In this document: positions 36,123 through 46,161 of the stretch, piece after piece
Position numbering within the stretch: position 1 is the stretch's first letter
How the letters are laid out: every line of letters starts with the position of its first letter
Assembly (NCBI GenBank): GCA_026399075.1
Contig: JAPLRR010000060.1
Coordinates: forward strand, 1-53,641
DNA: 53,641 nt
Source: Methylococcales bacterium
GTDB lineage: Bacteria > Pseudomonadota > Gammaproteobacteria > Methylococcales > Methylomonadaceae
Direction of reading: 5' to 3'
Position numbers and translations under genes: made by a program
Notes under the pieces: generated by a model
Databases searched by the model: none
Seen by the model: the letters and a program-made list of their open reading frames with translations, nothing else
Told to the model about the DNA's origin: nothing

Positions 36123-37099
36123 GTTGCGGATTTGTTGGTCTGCTCATAGGCTTCATAAGCGGACACTATACGTTGCACCAAGGGATGTCTGACCACATCG
36201 CGAGCGCCAAAAAAAGTGAAGCTAATGCCGTCAATGTCTTTAAGGACTTCCAGCACATGCCGCAAGCCAGACATTTTTTCTGAAGGCAAATCCACTTGGG
36301 TGACATCGCCCGTGACAACGGCTGTAGACCCGAAACCGACACGGGTTAGAAACATTTTGATTTGTTCGGTGGTGGTGTTTTGTGCTTCATCTAAAATAAT
36401 AAACGCATCATTTAAGGTGCGTCCCCGCATAAACGCCAAGGGTGCGACTTCGATGATGCCCTTGTCTATCATTTTTTCAACCCGGTCAAAACCTAGCATT
36501 TCATAGAGGGCATCATACAAAGGCCGCAAATAAGGGTCAACTTTTTGCGCCATGTCGCCCGGTAAAAAACCCAGTTTTTCGCCAGCTTCAACGGCTGGAC
36601 GCACGAGGATGATTTTGCGGACTTTTTCGGTTTGTAAGGCCTCAATGGCACAGGCAACAGCCAAGTAAGTTTTGCCCGTACCGGCAGGCCCTACGCCAAA
36701 GTTAATGTCATGGCTGATAATCTTTTTAAGATAAGCTTGTTGGTTGGCACCACGGCCTTTGATCATGCCGATCTTGGTTTTGATGGCGACCGGTTGTTCG
36801 ACTTCGGCTTCGGCGGGGGTAGTTGCCAATAAGTCATCGATGGAAGCATCTTGCATGGCCAAGTGGATCATTTCGGCGGTCAGCTCTTCATTTTCAGTGT
36901 TGGCAAATAATTTTTCCATCACTGCACAAGCTGCTTTAACAGGGCCTTCCAAACCCGTCACTTTAAATTGGTTGCCGCGATTGGCAATTTCAACTTGCAG
37001 CCGTTTTTCGATTTGCCGTAAATGTTCGTCCAACTGGCCGCAAAAATTGGATAGCCTGCCATTGTCAGCAGGGAGTAGCGAGATTTCTTGGGTAGTCAT
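36119..37099 (-). CDS. ybeZ: PhoH-like ATPase (YbeZ)
   Basis: PhoH-type P-loop ATPase, RNA-linked partner of YbeY. An N-terminal domain (about 1-100) precedes GVGPAGTGKTYLAVACA (Walker A), LVRPAVEAGEKLGFLPGDM and Walker B IILDEAQNTT. I chose MTTQEI at 37099 (326 residues); an in-frame start 28 codons upstream would overlap miaB. No Shine-Dalgarno sequence is visible, but it lies 7 bp past the miaB stop, so translation is probably coupled. Confidence 0.94.
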   Translation of the reverse strand: MTTQEISLLPADNGRLSNFCGQLDEHLRQIEKRLQVEIANRGNQFKVTGLEGPVKAACAVMEKLFANTENEELTAEMIHLAMQDASIDDLLATTPAEAEVEQPVAIKTKIGMIKGRGANQQAYLKKIISHDINFGVGPAGTGKTYLAVACAIEALQTEKVRKIILVRPAVEAGEKLGFLPGDMAQKVDPYLRPLYDALYEMLGFDRVEKMIDKGIIEVAPLAFMRGRTLNDAFIILDEAQNTTTEQIKMFLTRVGFGSTAVVTGDVTQVDLPSEKMSGLRHVLEVLKDIDGISFTFFGARDVVRHPLVQRIVSAYEAYEQTNKSAT

Positions 37100-37106
37100 A
37101 TGGTGA

Positions 37107-38462
37107 TTAATTTTGGAGGATGATTTTATCGGCACTGGTCTCGACGAGACGCCCCCGCAAGGAATTAGGCAAGGCCTCGGCAATCAGCACATCGACAAAT
37201 TGCCCCGCCAAACGGGGATGGCCTATGAAGTTGACAACCCGGTTATTTTCCGTGCGGCCTTGCATTTGTAGCGGGTTCTTTTTTGATTGGCCTTCAACCA
37301 AGACAGTTTGCACAGTGCCTATCATGGCCTCTGAAATGGCGATGGCCATTTCGTTGATACGTTTTTGGAAACGTTCCAAGCGTAGTTTTTTGACTTCGGC
37401 TGGGACGTCATCCGGCAACTCGGCAGCGGGTGTACCGGGGCGTTGGCTATAGACAAAACTAAACGAAAGGTCAAAGCCAATGTCTTCAATGAAGGCCATG
37501 GTTTCTTCAAACTCCGCATCGGTTTCGCCAGGGAAGCCGATAATAAAATCAGACGACAAACTGATATTGGGACGAACTAAGCGCAATTTACGGATGGTTT
37601 CCTTGTAATCGGCGCTGGTGTGGCCGCGTTTCATCATTTTTAGGATGTGGTCGCTGCCGCTTTGTACGGGTAGGTGCAAATGATCAACCAATTGGGGGAT
37701 TTCCGCAAACGCGTCAATCAGGCTATCGGTGAATTCCAGCGGGTGCGAGGTGGTGAAGCGCAGCCGGTCTATGCCGTCAATTGCCGCCACATAATGCAAC
37801 AACAGGGCGAAATCGGCGATGTCGCCATCCTCCATTTCGCCGCGATAGGCATTGACATTTTGCCCCAGCAAATTGATTTCCCGCACGCCTTGTTTGGCGA
37901 GCGCGATGATTTCAGCCAAAACATCATTGAGCGGGCGGCTGATTTCTTCGCCTCGGGTATAAGGGACTACGCAAAAAGAACAGTATTTGCTGCACCCTTC
38001 CATCACCGAAACGAAGGCTTTAGGGCCTTCAGCCCGTGGTTCGGGCATGGCATCAAATTTTTCAATTTCAGGGAAGGAAATATCTATGACGGGTTTATGC
38101 TGGTTGCGGACTTGATCCAAAAGTTGCGGCAAACGGTGCAAGGTTTGCGGGCCAAATACCATATCCACAAACGGCGCTCGTTTTTGGATATCGCCCCCTT
38201 CTTGGCTAGCGACACAGCCCCCCACACCGATAATGACATCAGGGCGTTTGTCTTTAATTTTGCGCCATTTACCCAAAGCCGAAAACACTTTTTCTTGTGC
38301 TTTTTCGCGGATAGAGCAGGTGTTCAGCAGCAATACATCCGCCTGTTTGGGATCATCAACCACAACAAAGCCATGTGATGCTTGCAGCACATCCCGCATT
38401 TTATCGGAATCGTACTCGTTCATCTGGCAACCGTTGGTTTGAATATAAAGTTTTTGTGTCAT
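37107..38462 (-). CDS. miaB: tRNA-2-methylthio-N6-isopentenyladenosine methylthiotransferase
   Basis: MiaB adds the 2-methylthio group to i6A37 of tRNAs reading UNN codons. Order: the methylthiotransferase domain ([17 protein letters not shown]; conserved cysteines in [13 protein letters not shown] and GGCVASQEG), radical-[22 protein letters not shown], then a TRAM domain near 380-445. Length 451 is close to E. coli (474). First gene of the miaB-ybeZ-ybeY-corC group; 161 bp separate it from the thioredoxin-fold gene on the same strand. Confidence 0.97.
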   Translation of the reverse strand: MTQKLYIQTNGCQMNEYDSDKMRDVLQASHGFVVVDDPKQADVLLLNTCSIREKAQEKVFSALGKWRKIKDKRPDVIIGVGGCVASQEGGDIQKRAPFVDMVFGPQTLHRLPQLLDQVRNQHKPVIDISFPEIEKFDAMPEPRAEGPKAFVSVMEGCSKYCSFCVVPYTRGEEISRPLNDVLAEIIALAKQGVREINLLGQNVNAYRGEMEDGDIADFALLLHYVAAIDGIDRLRFTTSHPLEFTDSLIDAFAEIPQLVDHLHLPVQSGSDHILKMMKRGHTSADYKETIRKLRLVRPNISLSSDFIIGFPGETDAEFEETMAFIEDIGFDLSFSFVYSQRPGTPAAELPDDVPAEVKKLRLERFQKRINEMAIAISEAMIGTVQTVLVEGQSKKNPLQMQGRTENNRVVNFIGHPRLAGQFVDVLIAEALPNSLRGRLVETSADKIILQN

Positions 38463-38623
38463 AGTGGATTAGGGCAACTCATTAGGAAATTACTGGGCAC
38501 TTGCGGTTTGTTGGCGGGCATTATAACCCGAAGATGGCTTAAATCAGTAATAGGCGGGCCTTTTGGAAAATATTGCCAGCGTGCAAAAAGCCTAGGCTTT
38601 GTTGGGGCGATTGGTTTTATGGC

Positions 38624-39283
38624 TTATTCCTGCAACAACGCTTGAATTCGTGTTTCCAATTCGGGATGCAAGCCCAAGGCGGATTCCCTTAATAGACCCC
38701 GTTTATCAATGAGTAGATACGACGGCGTGCCTTGCAGGTCATAAAGCTTAAAGGTTTCAGCTTGCAAACTTAATGCTTGGAAATATAATTCAGCTTGTTT
38801 GTGGATTTGTTGTTGATGGCTGGCAGGCAGTTGTTCAAAGTCAGGGACACGGTGCTGGATGAATGCCGTAATTTCCTCAGGGCTTTTGTCAGCCCGCAAA
38901 TTTTGCAGATTGTCCATCCCCACAGGAAAAGGGATGTTAAAGTTTAGGCGTCCATTTACCAATTGGCCTTGTTGGTCTAAATGCCGTAGCGTTTCGCCGA
39001 CAACTTCGCCATTTTCAAGCAAGCGGACTAGGTTTTCCAGATTGTTTTTATCAAAATCCTCAAAAGCCGTTGCGACCCCCAAAACAACCAAGCCTTGATC
39101 TGCATAGCGGTGGTGCAAATCCACCGCAAGTGGCAAGGCATAGAGGAAACACCCTGGGCAGTTGACTTGAAACACTTCCACCAAGACTACGTGCCCTAGC
39201 AATTGGTCAAGATTAGTCGGCCCGCCTTGCAACCAAGCCGACACGGCCAATTGCGGCGCTTTTTGGCTTATCTGCGCGGTCAT
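38624..39283 (-). CDS. Thioredoxin-fold protein, TlpA/peroxiredoxin-like
   Basis: A 219-residue thioredoxin-fold protein with [17 protein letters not shown], where Cys-Pro-Gly-Cys sits at the thioredoxin position (about 42-45), then a long insert before the closing cis-Pro stretch ([14 protein letters not shown]). No signal peptide is visible, so it should be cytosolic. It overlaps trhO in ATGA and is co-transcribed with it. The partner is unknown; reduction linked to tRNA hydroxylation by TrhO is only a suggestion from location. Confidence 0.82.
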   Translation of the reverse strand: MTAQISQKAPQLAVSAWLQGGPTNLDQLLGHVVLVEVFQVNCPGCFLYALPLAVDLHHRYADQGLVVLGVATAFEDFDKNNLENLVRLLENGEVVGETLRHLDQQGQLVNGRLNFNIPFPVGMDNLQNLRADKSPEEITAFIQHRVPDFEQLPASHQQQIHKQAELYFQALSLQAETFKLYDLQGTPSYLLIDKRGLLRESALGLHPELETRIQALLQE

Positions 39284-40257
39284 TTGGTTTCGGTTACCGC
39301 AGCGCGGTGCTGTTTGGCTGCACGTTTGGCCGCCAACGCTTTAGTGGCATCAGCGCCCCTATGGGCTTCCCCACGCTGTTTGGCCAACGCCATTTGCTTT
39401 TCACGCTCAGCAAAACGTGACTTTTGGGTGGCGGTGATTTTGTCATGGCAATGCGGGCAGCTTACGCCGGGTTGGTAGTGGATACTGGCTTTATCGGCTT
39501 CGGTGATCGGTAAGCGGCAGGCATTGCATTGGTCGTATTGGCCTTTTTCAAGATGTAAATTGACCGTGACCCGTTCGTCAAACACAAAGCATTCACCTTG
39601 CCATAAGGTTTCTGTCGCTGGCACTACTTCGAGATATTTTAAAATGCCGCCTTTTAAATGATAAACCTCATTAAAGCCTTGCTCCTTCAAATAAGCGGTA
39701 GATTTTTCACAACGGATGCCGCCAGTGCAAAACATCGCGATTTTTTGATGTTTTTCGGGATGCAGGTTTTCTTGGACGTAGCGGGGGAAATCGCGGAAGC
39801 TTTCTGTGTTGGGGTTGATGGCATTTTTAAAAGTGCCCACCTGATACTCGTAGTCATTGCGGGTATCAACCAGAACCACATCAGGGTCAGAAATAAGGGC
39901 GTTCCAGTCTTTAGGGTCGACATAAGTGCCCACAACGCGCTTAGGGTCTATGCCTGCCACCCCTAAGGTCACGATTTCTTTTTTGAGTTTAACCTTGGCG
40001 CGGTTAAAGGGCAGGGTATCGGTGTAGGATTCTTTATGGTCAATGTCGGCAAGGCGCGGGTCGTTGCGTAGCCATTCCAGCGCATGGTCTATTGCAGCGC
40101 GTGTGCCAGCTATCGTGCCGTTGATGCCTTCGCTGGCCAACAGTAAAGTGCCGCGTATTTGCTGGCTTTCTAACACGTCAAGCAAGGGTTGGCGTAAACT
40201 TTGGTAATCTTCCAAGGTGACAAATTTGTATAAGGCACAAACGACGATTTGGGGCAT
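39280..40257 (-). CDS. trhO: tRNA uridine(34) hydroxylase
   Basis: TrhO (YceA) forms ho5U at the wobble base using oxygen, the first step to cmo5U in one of two routes. Features: ferredoxin-like N-terminus ([18 protein letters not shown]), then a rhodanese domain ([19 protein letters not shown]) with catalytic cysteine in [12 protein letters not shown]. The C-terminal tail has a Cys-rich stretch ([16 protein letters not shown]) that could bind zinc. Length 325 is usual. The next gene overlaps by 4 bp. Confidence 0.94.
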   Translation of the reverse strand: MPQIVVCALYKFVTLEDYQSLRQPLLDVLESQQIRGTLLLASEGINGTIAGTRAAIDHALEWLRNDPRLADIDHKESYTDTLPFNRAKVKLKKEIVTLGVAGIDPKRVVGTYVDPKDWNALISDPDVVLVDTRNDYEYQVGTFKNAINPNTESFRDFPRYVQENLHPEKHQKIAMFCTGGIRCEKSTAYLKEQGFNEVYHLKGGILKYLEVVPATETLWQGECFVFDERVTVNLHLEKGQYDQCNACRLPITEADKASIHYQPGVSCPHCHDKITATQKSRFAEREKQMALAKQRGEAHRGADATKALAAKRAAKQHRAAVTETK

Positions 40258-40341
40258 TTAACATCCTCATTGCGGGCCGGAACGTAAATCCGGGGCAAAA
40301 GATGGTTATTATACGGGAATGACAGTGTGGGGTAAGCCTAG

Positions 40342-40806
40342 TTAAAGTTGTGACTGCAAATAATTTGGCAGGCCAATCTGGACAATTAAACCCAATTGGG
40401 TTTCCAGCCAATCCACATGTTCTTCTTCGTTTTCTAAAATGTGTTCAAAGAGTTCACGGGACACATAATCTTTGACCTCTTCGCAATAGGCAATTGCGGC
40501 TCTTAACGGTGGAATGGCCTCATGTTCCAATTTTAAGTCGCAGCGTAACATTTCCTGCGGATTTTCACCGATGAACACCTTGCCGATATCTTGGACATTG
40601 GGCAGGCCTTCCAGAAAAAGTATGCGCTCAATTAATAGATCGGCATGTTTCATTTCATCTATTGATTCGTGGTATTCCTTTTCATTGAGTTTGTTAAAGC
40701 CCCAATTTTTATACATGCGGGCATGTAAAAAATATTGATTGATGGCGGTGAGTTCATTTGCCAATGCTTGGTTAAGGAACTCGATGACTTTTATATCGCC
40801 TTTCAT
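40342..40806 (-). CDS. bfr: Bacterioferritin
   Basis: A 154-residue 24-mer iron-storage subunit. [17 protein letters not shown] gives the first ferroxidase glutamate, [20 protein letters not shown] carries Met52, the axial haem ligand shared between subunits, and [13 protein letters not shown] holds the second set of metal ligands. It lies downstream of bfd on the same strand (29 bp past the Bfd frame), the classic pair for iron storage and release. Confidence 0.96.
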   Translation of the reverse strand: MKGDIKVIEFLNQALANELTAINQYFLHARMYKNWGFNKLNEKEYHESIDEMKHADLLIERILFLEGLPNVQDIGKVFIGENPQEMLRCDLKLEHEAIPPLRAAIAYCEEVKDYVSRELFEHILENEEEHVDWLETQLGLIVQIGLPNYLQSQL

Positions 40807-40835
40807 GCGACACCTCGACTGTATAGGGTTAAGGG

Positions 40836-41033
40836 CTAGTGGGCTGCTGCCGCTAACATTATAGGATGTTGTTGCAGGTGTTCGTCAAGCAATTCCTTAA
40901 CGTATCGGTTACATTTTCCGCAGTCGCTGCCCACCCCAAAACTTTGGAATAATTGCCTGCGTGTACAAGCCCCGTTATCAATGGCGCGTTTTAATTGGTT
41001 GTCAGTCACGGCTTTACAAACACAAATGTACAT
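40836..41033 (-). CDS. bfd: Bacterioferritin-associated ferredoxin
   Basis: Bfd binds bacterioferritin and supplies electrons to release Fe2+. At 65 residues the [2Fe-2S] ligands fit the family: [10 protein letters not shown] then [13 protein letters not shown] (Cys-x-Cys plus Cys-x2-Cys). I chose the ATG at 41033, which has GAGGAA 9 bases upstream; an alternative start five codons earlier lacks a site. A Fur-like site lies about 30 bp upstream. Confidence 0.93.
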   Translation of the reverse strand: MYICVCKAVTDNQLKRAIDNGACTRRQLFQSFGVGSDCGKCNRYVKELLDEHLQQHPIMLAAAAH

Positions 41034-41061
41034 GGATTGTTTCCTCACTAGTCAGTTTAGT

Positions 41062-41083
41062 AAATGATAACAATTCTCATTGC
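41062..41083. promoter_or_regulatory. Fur-box-like operator upstream of bfd
   Basis: The core ATGATAACAATTCTCATT at about 41064-41081 resembles the Fur consensus (GATAATGATAATCATTATC) with a few mismatches and partial dyad symmetry. It is placed 30-50 bp upstream of the bfd start, as for iron-repressed bfd. Confidence 0.5.
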
Positions 41084-41162
41084 ATAAATAAAGGGGTTTT
41101 ACAAATTAGCAAGGTCAGCACTTCAAGCGGTGTGGATAGGCGGCAATTTGGTTTGTGGGGGG

Positions 41163-41420
41163 TTATTTGGGGGAGGCATCATCCGGTATAAAACCAGCAG
41201 GCGGTGTATTTTTGCCCGACTTATTGTTTTGCTGGCTTTTTAAAAATAGGGTACGGATACTGTCGGCTTGCTCAAGGCGGGTTTTTTCCTGCTCGGCCAG
41301 CCGTTGTTCGGTAGCCGCTTGGATAATGTTTGCTTGGTGCTTATGCCAGCCATCCATAACAAATTGGGAGGCTAGGGTGCCTAAAAATACACCTAAAGCA
41401 ATTTGTAATACGAGTTTCAC
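41163..41420 (-). CDS. Small membrane-anchored protein, 85 residues
   Basis: Not recognised. An N-terminal hydrophobic helix (LVLQIALGVFLGTLASQFV, about 3-21) is followed by a charged coiled-coil-like stretch (HKHQANIIQAATEQRLAEQE, about 26-45) and a low-complexity tail. The start is GTG (41420), with only weak sites before it. It is probably anchored by its N-terminus, with the tail in cytoplasm or periplasm. No function can be inferred. Confidence 0.55.
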   Translation of the reverse strand: MKLVLQIALGVFLGTLASQFVMDGWHKHQANIIQAATEQRLAEQEKTRLEQADSIRTLFLKSQQNNKSGKNTPPAGFIPDDASPK

Positions 41421-41442
41421 AGTATGTTAGGTTTTTCCCGGT

Positions 41443-41474
41443 TAAAAGCCGCTGAAAGAAATCAGCGGCTACGC
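41443..41474 (-). terminator. Terminator after the heme-binding protein gene
   Basis: On the minus strand AGCCGCTGA-TTTCTT-TCAGCGGCT is a perfect 9-bp stem, followed by TTTTAA. It lies about 60 bp past the stop of the GlcG/HbpS gene. Confidence 0.6.
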
Positions 41475-41531
41475 GGTTATCGCATGGAGGTTTGTAAAGA
41501 GCCAAACATCAGCCGATAAACAAACAATTGT

Positions 41532-42305
41532 TTAATGTTGATGGGTAGGGATAGCCGGTAATTGGGCAGCAATGCCAGCAACATCACTGTTACAGGCAGG
41601 GTGCCCCCAGCCTTTGGCGCTAACACCTGCCAACTGGCCAGCTTGTGGGGTGATGTCGTAAACGATATTGTCAGGGCGGGCAGCGTCACCACTCACGCCA
41701 CCAGGCACATGATCCAAGCCCAGCAAGCTTCTGGTGCGCCAAGCGATATTATGGTCGGCACAAGAAGAATCGCCACTGACACCGATGGCACCGACTAAAT
41801 TGTTGCTAGAGTCATAGAGCGCCAAACCACCGCCAAAAACATTAACGCCACCAATTTTTTTATTGACTAAAGGGTCACTGGCAAGGCCAAAGTTTTTGGA
41901 AGGCCCTTTATAGGCGGCGGCAGTGTCAACTGGGTTGCTGTGTTGTAGGCCATAGAGGCTACCACCGGGTTGCACGGCGGTATATAGGTTTGCGGTAGAC
42001 AACGCCAGTCCAGGCAAGCTAAAAGAATTGGCCGTGTTGGCTTTTTGGGCTGAGATTACCCGGCTACCTGGCCATTGTGCACCACGGTCAGTACCTGTAT
42101 AAGCTACCGCACAAACAATACCATCCCGGTCAACCATGGTTGCCCACATGTCTAGGCCAAATCCGCCATTCGCTTGGTTACGTGCATCGGTCAAATGGGT
42201 TTTAAGTGCTGCATATTTTGGTAAGTCTTTGCAGCTGGCAAAACTATTGGCAGAAACTAACGCCAAAGAGCCTAGCAGCGCTAAATTAATCATTGATTTT
42301 TTCAT
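41532..42305 (-). CDS. Exported GlcG/HbpS-family heme-binding protein
   Basis: A signal peptide (MKKSMINLALLGSLALVSA, cut near residue 23) precedes a GlcG/HbpS-like domain. It contains GVNVFGGGLALYDSSNNLVG and GAIGVSGDSSCADHNIAWRT, family landmarks of HbpS/GlcG (DUF336) proteins, some of which bind haem or related ligands. Location should be periplasmic or extracellular. Length 257 is larger than the core 150-residue domain because of an insert (about 95-145). No partner is adjacent. A terminator-like hairpin follows. Confidence 0.82.
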   Translation of the reverse strand: MKKSMINLALLGSLALVSANSFASCKDLPKYAALKTHLTDARNQANGGFGLDMWATMVDRDGIVCAVAYTGTDRGAQWPGSRVISAQKANTANSFSLPGLALSTANLYTAVQPGGSLYGLQHSNPVDTAAAYKGPSKNFGLASDPLVNKKIGGVNVFGGGLALYDSSNNLVGAIGVSGDSSCADHNIAWRTRSLLGLDHVPGGVSGDAARPDNIVYDITPQAGQLAGVSAKGWGHPACNSDVAGIAAQLPAIPTHQH

Positions 42306-42887
42306 CGTATCTCTCTCTAAAGTTTGGGGTAAACGCCCTGCCTTTTATGGCGGGGGCATACAGCTTTAACGGCCTGCGTATCCTCAGGGAAGTTAGTCCT
42401 AAAATAAGGATAGCAGTGCCCCAGCTGGCAGTATTGGTGTTTCCGGCCGTTATTATTGCTTTACTTAAATTGAAGGGAAACTGCCTATACGCCCGATTAT
42501 ACTAATGGAATACGAAGCAAAAGTCAAAAGTATACGGTGTGTTGCGCCTATGTTTTAGGCGTTGGTAAAACACCTGCCAGTAAAGTAAGCCTTTGTTCCA
42601 TAGCCAGTGATTAGGATTATGACACAATTTTCCAGTCCTACGAGTTAGGGGATCCTGCAAATTTTTGGATTGGCTACTGGCACACGCTGTTATTTTAGCT
42701 AAGGCCAATCAATTGCATTTGTTCATGAGGTGTTGTTATCCCCAAGCATAGATTTTTAAACCATGCGCTTTGCTGCGGTTTGCTCAAACTGCCCTGTCGT
42801 GTATGATGTCAGCCCAATAGCTTGTAAGGCGCATAGACAAGCGGATAACCCTAAATCCCCGTTTTTTTTAAAAGGTGAAAACCCATT
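42306..42887. other. Gene-free stretch between the heme-binding protein gene and serS
   Basis: No gene is supported. A 68-residue minus-strand frame (42502-42708) with a Cys- and Trp-containing sequence has no ribosome-binding site or family and looks random. A candidate promoter for serS lies near its right end. Confidence 0.5.
42780..42807 (+). promoter_or_regulatory. Candidate sigma-70 promoter for serS
   Basis: TTGCTC (42780-42785), a 16-base spacer and TATGAT (42802-42807), about 80 bp before the serS ATG. Confidence 0.4.
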
Positions 42888-44162
42888 ATGCTAGACCCCC
42901 GTTTATTCAGGACAGACCTTGATTTTGTAAAAGGCCAATTAGAGAGACGTTCATTTGATTTTAACCCTGACGCTTATCTTGAACTGGAGGCCAAGCGCAA
43001 ACAGGTGCAAGTCAAAACCCAAGAGCTGCAAAATGAGCGCAACAGCCGTTCCAAAGCCATAGGGCAAGCCAAGGCCAAAGGCGAAGACGTGCAACCTTTG
43101 TTGGATCAGGTGCAGCATTTGGGTGACGAGCTGAAAGCGGCCGAGGCGGCTTTGGCTGAAATCCAGGTTGACATGGAAGCCTTGATGGAAAGTATCCCCA
43201 ATATCCTTGATGAATCCGTGCCAGCGGGTAAATCTGAAGAATTTAATTTGGAAATAAGTCGCTGGGGTGAACAGCCCGTATTTGACTTTGAGGCCAAAGA
43301 CCATGTGGATTTAGGCACGAAGCTCCAGGGCATTGATTTTGAGCTGGGCGTTAAAATCGCCAGCAGCCGCTTTGTGGTGTTAAACGGCCCCTTGGCGAGG
43401 TTGCAACGGGCGATTATCCAGCTGATGTTGGACACCCATACGGATGAACACGGTTATAGTGAAACCTATGTGCCGTATTTGGCCAATGCCGAAAGTTTAC
43501 GGGGCACTGGCCAGTTGCCAAAGTTTGCCGCTGATTTGTTTAAGGCGAGTGATGATCCGGCTTTATATCTGATTCCCACCGCCGAAGTGCCAGTGACAAA
43601 CATCGTCCGTGATGTGATAGTTGAGGCCAAAGAGTTGCCGCTAAAATTTGTTTGCCATAGCCCTTGTTTCCGTAGTGAGGCGGGCGCTTATGGGCGGGAT
43701 GTGCGTGGCATGATACGCCAGCATCAGTTTGAAAAAGTGGAGCTGGTGCAAATTGTCAAGCCGGAGGAATCAGCAGCCGCCCATGAAACCTTGACCGCCC
43801 ATGCCGAAAATATCCTAAAAAAATTAGACCTGCCTTACCGCAAAATGTTGTTATGTGCGGGTGACACCGGATTTTCTTCAGCAAAGACTTATGATTTGGA
43901 AGTATGGTTGCCAGGGCAGGGGGCCTATCGGGAGATTTCGTCTTGCAGTAATTTTAAGGATTTCCAGGCGCGGCGCTTGCAGGCGCGGTGGCGTAACCCC
44001 GAAACGGGCAAGCCGGAATTGCTGCATACCTTGAATGGTTCAGGTTTGGCTGCGGGCAGGACTTTAATTGCCGTCATGGAAAATTACCAAGATGCCGAAG
44101 GCCGTATCCGTATACCAGATGCCTTGTTGCCTTATATGGGTGGTTTAACCGTTATTGGCTAA
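42888..44162 (+). CDS. serS: Seryl-tRNA synthetase
   Basis: Class II synthetase, 424 residues. The N-terminal coiled coil (about 28-110) binds tRNA-Ser/Sec; motif 2 is [20 protein letters not shown] and motif 3 [24 protein letters not shown] about 10 bases before the ATG supports the start. It stands alone, ended by a stem-loop shared with the convergent lipoprotein gene. Confidence 0.97.
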   Translation: MLDPRLFRTDLDFVKGQLERRSFDFNPDAYLELEAKRKQVQVKTQELQNERNSRSKAIGQAKAKGEDVQPLLDQVQHLGDELKAAEAALAEIQVDMEALMESIPNILDESVPAGKSEEFNLEISRWGEQPVFDFEAKDHVDLGTKLQGIDFELGVKIASSRFVVLNGPLARLQRAIIQLMLDTHTDEHGYSETYVPYLANAESLRGTGQLPKFAADLFKASDDPALYLIPTAEVPVTNIVRDVIVEAKELPLKFVCHSPCFRSEAGAYGRDVRGMIRQHQFEKVELVQIVKPEESAAAHETLTAHAENILKKLDLPYRKMLLCAGDTGFSSAKTYDLEVWLPGQGAYREISSCSNFKDFQARRLQARWRNPETGKPELLHTLNGSGLAAGRTLIAVMENYQDAEGRIRIPDALLPYMGGLTVIG

Positions 44163-44189
44163 GCACGGAGGGCGGACAGTTGCTATGTT

Positions 44190-44213
44190 AGCCCCCTTCC
44201 AATGAAGGGGGCT
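44190..44213. terminator. Strong hairpin between serS and the VWA-OmpA lipoprotein gene
   Basis: AGCCCCCTTC and GAAGGGGGCT form a perfect 10-bp stem with a CAAT loop, in the 58-bp gap between convergent genes. No T-run follows on either side, but its place fits a bidirectional terminator. Confidence 0.65.
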
Positions 44214-44220
44214 TAGGCGC

Positions 44221-45438
44221 TTATTTTGAATTTAGCGGTTGTTGCGGGGAGCCATCAACTTCCAGTTGTACGCGGCGGTTATTGGCGCGGCCTTCTGGTG
44301 TTTCATTGGAGTCTATCGGTTGGGTCCAGCCATAGCCACGGGTGGTCAGGTTGGGGGAATGTGTGCCCTTGACCAAATAGTCTTTAACGGCTTTGGCACG
44401 GCGTTCTGACAAGTCCATATTGTGTTTAAAACCACCGGTTTTACTGGTGTGGCCTTGGACTTCTATGGCCAGTTCAGGATGCTCAATGATGACTTTGGCG
44501 GTATTGTCCAGATTAGGGAAGTATTCTGGTTTGATGACTGCTTTATCGTTATCAAATTTAACATCCACTATCCAGCAGCCACGAACGCTGACAGGGATGC
44601 CAGGTAATGAAGTGGGGCATTTGTCATCACAATCATTGACTCCATCTTTGTCGCCGTCGAAAGCTGAACAGTCAGCCGCCGCTACAGGTGAACCGACCTT
44701 CAAGAACACACTTTTTACAAAACTGGCCATGCCGTCAGGGCTGGAAATTCTATCGGGGGTGGTGCTAAAGCCACAGCCTGCTATATTGGAATATTGTTGT
44801 AACAAGGTTTGACCTGATTGCTCTTCGCTGTTGCCCACCCAAACCGAATAAACGCAAAGCCTGTCACCATAACTACGTTTTAAGGCTTGGATTTCATTGA
44901 TGCCGTCTGAGTCCAAGTCATGGCCATCGGTCATGACTAACACCGCAATAGTGCCCGTAGTGGCTGACAAGTCTTTGGTCGTTTCAGTGATCGCACTGGC
45001 AATGGGAGAACCGCCACTACCGCAGGTCAGCGCTTCTACACCACTGGCCAAGCTGGCTTTGGAATAAGCGGTTGGGGCTTGGTTGAGCTTGGTGAATTGC
45101 CAATCCAGGCAGTTGGCATAGCCAAAGCTGCGGATGCTTGAAGTCAGTTTTAAGTCCGGCATGGTCTGGTTCATGCGGTTTAGAATTTCCTTTTCTACGG
45201 CAAGCTTATTTGGGGCGGGTTGTGCAGTAAAGCCTGTGCCCAAGAAAGTTTCAGTCATTGATGAGGAGGAATCATTAATGACAAAGAAGTTGTCAGCTTT
45301 TTGCACATACTGGCCAGAGGCAAGCAGGGCATTCAAATCTTGGGCTTGGAAAGCGTCGAAGGTGCTGGTGGGTTGCGAGGCACAGCCGGATAAAAGCAAG
45401 GCTGCAATAGAAGCGGTTACTACAGGTGTTTTTTGCAT
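44221..45438 (-). CDS. Lipoprotein with von Willebrand A and OmpA-like domains
   Basis: A lipoprotein signal (TASIAALLLSGCASQ, lipidated Cys near residue 19) starts this 405-residue protein. Next comes a VWA domain with a metal-site NDSSSSM (Asp-x-Ser-x-Ser-like), a calcium-binding thrombospondin-3-like repeat (DGDKDGVNDCDDKCP, near 270-284), then an OmpA-like peptidoglycan-binding domain (VKFDNDKAVIKPEYFPNLD; GHTSKTGGFKHNMDLSERRA; ending ANNRRVQLEV). It should link outer membrane or periplasm to peptidoglycan and recognise a ligand through VWA. I chose the ATG at 45438 because AGGGGAAC sits just upstream; an earlier in-frame start would add 33 residues before the signal peptide. Confidence 0.9.
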   Translation of the reverse strand: MQKTPVVTASIAALLLSGCASQPTSTFDAFQAQDLNALLASGQYVQKADNFFVINDSSSSMTETFLGTGFTAQPAPNKLAVEKEILNRMNQTMPDLKLTSSIRSFGYANCLDWQFTKLNQAPTAYSKASLASGVEALTCGSGGSPIASAITETTKDLSATTGTIAVLVMTDGHDLDSDGINEIQALKRSYGDRLCVYSVWVGNSEEQSGQTLLQQYSNIAGCGFSTTPDRISSPDGMASFVKSVFLKVGSPVAAADCSAFDGDKDGVNDCDDKCPTSLPGIPVSVRGCWIVDVKFDNDKAVIKPEYFPNLDNTAKVIIEHPELAIEVQGHTSKTGGFKHNMDLSERRAKAVKDYLVKGTHSPNLTTRGYGWTQPIDSNETPEGRANNRRVQLEVDGSPQQPLNSK

Positions 45439-45687
45439 GTTGTTCCCCTTATTCTTATTGATGTGGAATGGCAAAGATAAAGCAGGGCTTGGGTATTTCG
45501 TTGAACCCTTCCGGATTCTAGCATTGTCTTGATTCAATTGGAATAGGGGCTTATCTCTGCTGCTAAATGCGGCATAATGGCCGTTTTAAAACACCATGCT
45601 TTGTTTAGGTTTTGGCCGATCGCAGGGAAAGTGACTTATAATCAGGGGGCATTGTTTACCAGTGCATTCCAATAACTAGGGGGATTT

Positions 45688-46155
45688 GTGGTTAAATTTG
45701 TAAGAAGTTCAATTTTTATCAGTATGCTGGTGTGTTGTGGGGTCAGCTTGGCAGAGCCGCCATCGGCAGCTACCACCACCCAAGCGGCGGCCCTACAAGG
45801 TGACGCTAAGGCGCAAGCCAAGCTGGGCGCCATGTATTTATTGGGTAACGGGGAGGAAAAAGACGAACAACAAGCGGCCGAATGGTTTTTAAAAGCCGCC
45901 GAACAAGGCGACGTGGACGCGCAGGTGATCATTGCGGCCATGTATGACCGGGGCATGGGGGTAAAAAATGATGTTAAAATAGCCACCCAATGGTATGAAA
46001 AAGCCGCTGCCCAAGGACATGGTGCCTCTAGGGCAATTTTAGGAAAAAACGACGTTGCCAAAGGGGGTGTTGCCTTTAATTACCAAGCGATGCGCTTAAG
46101 TGCTTCCAAGCAAATCCCAACTGAATACGCTAAAAAAATCTTATTCTCAAAATAA
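45688..46155 (+). CDS. Exported Sel1-repeat protein
   Basis: A 155-residue exported protein: signal peptide (FVRSSIFISMLVCCGVSLA, about 4-22), then two Sel1-like repeats (DAKAQAKLGAMYLLGNGEEK and DVDAQVIIAAMYDRGMGVKN) and a partial third. Sel1 repeats are alpha-helical hairpins for protein binding; no partner is shown. The start is GTG, supported by AGGGGG 6 bases upstream. It ends 6 bp before gltX, so the two could share a transcript. Confidence 0.82.
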   Translation: MVKFVRSSIFISMLVCCGVSLAEPPSAATTTQAAALQGDAKAQAKLGAMYLLGNGEEKDEQQAAEWFLKAAEQGDVDAQVIIAAMYDRGMGVKNDVKIATQWYEKAAAQGHGASRAILGKNDVAKGGVAFNYQAMRLSASKQIPTEYAKKILFSK

Positions 46156-46161
46156 TTCGAT

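Noticed and set aside
37674..38378. Plus-strand 234-residue frame opposite miaB
   Set aside because: It is antisense to a highly conserved gene and has no family-like motif.
42502..42708. Minus-strand 68-residue frame before serS
   Set aside because: No ribosome-binding site, no recognisable domain; it ends beside the start of nothing related.
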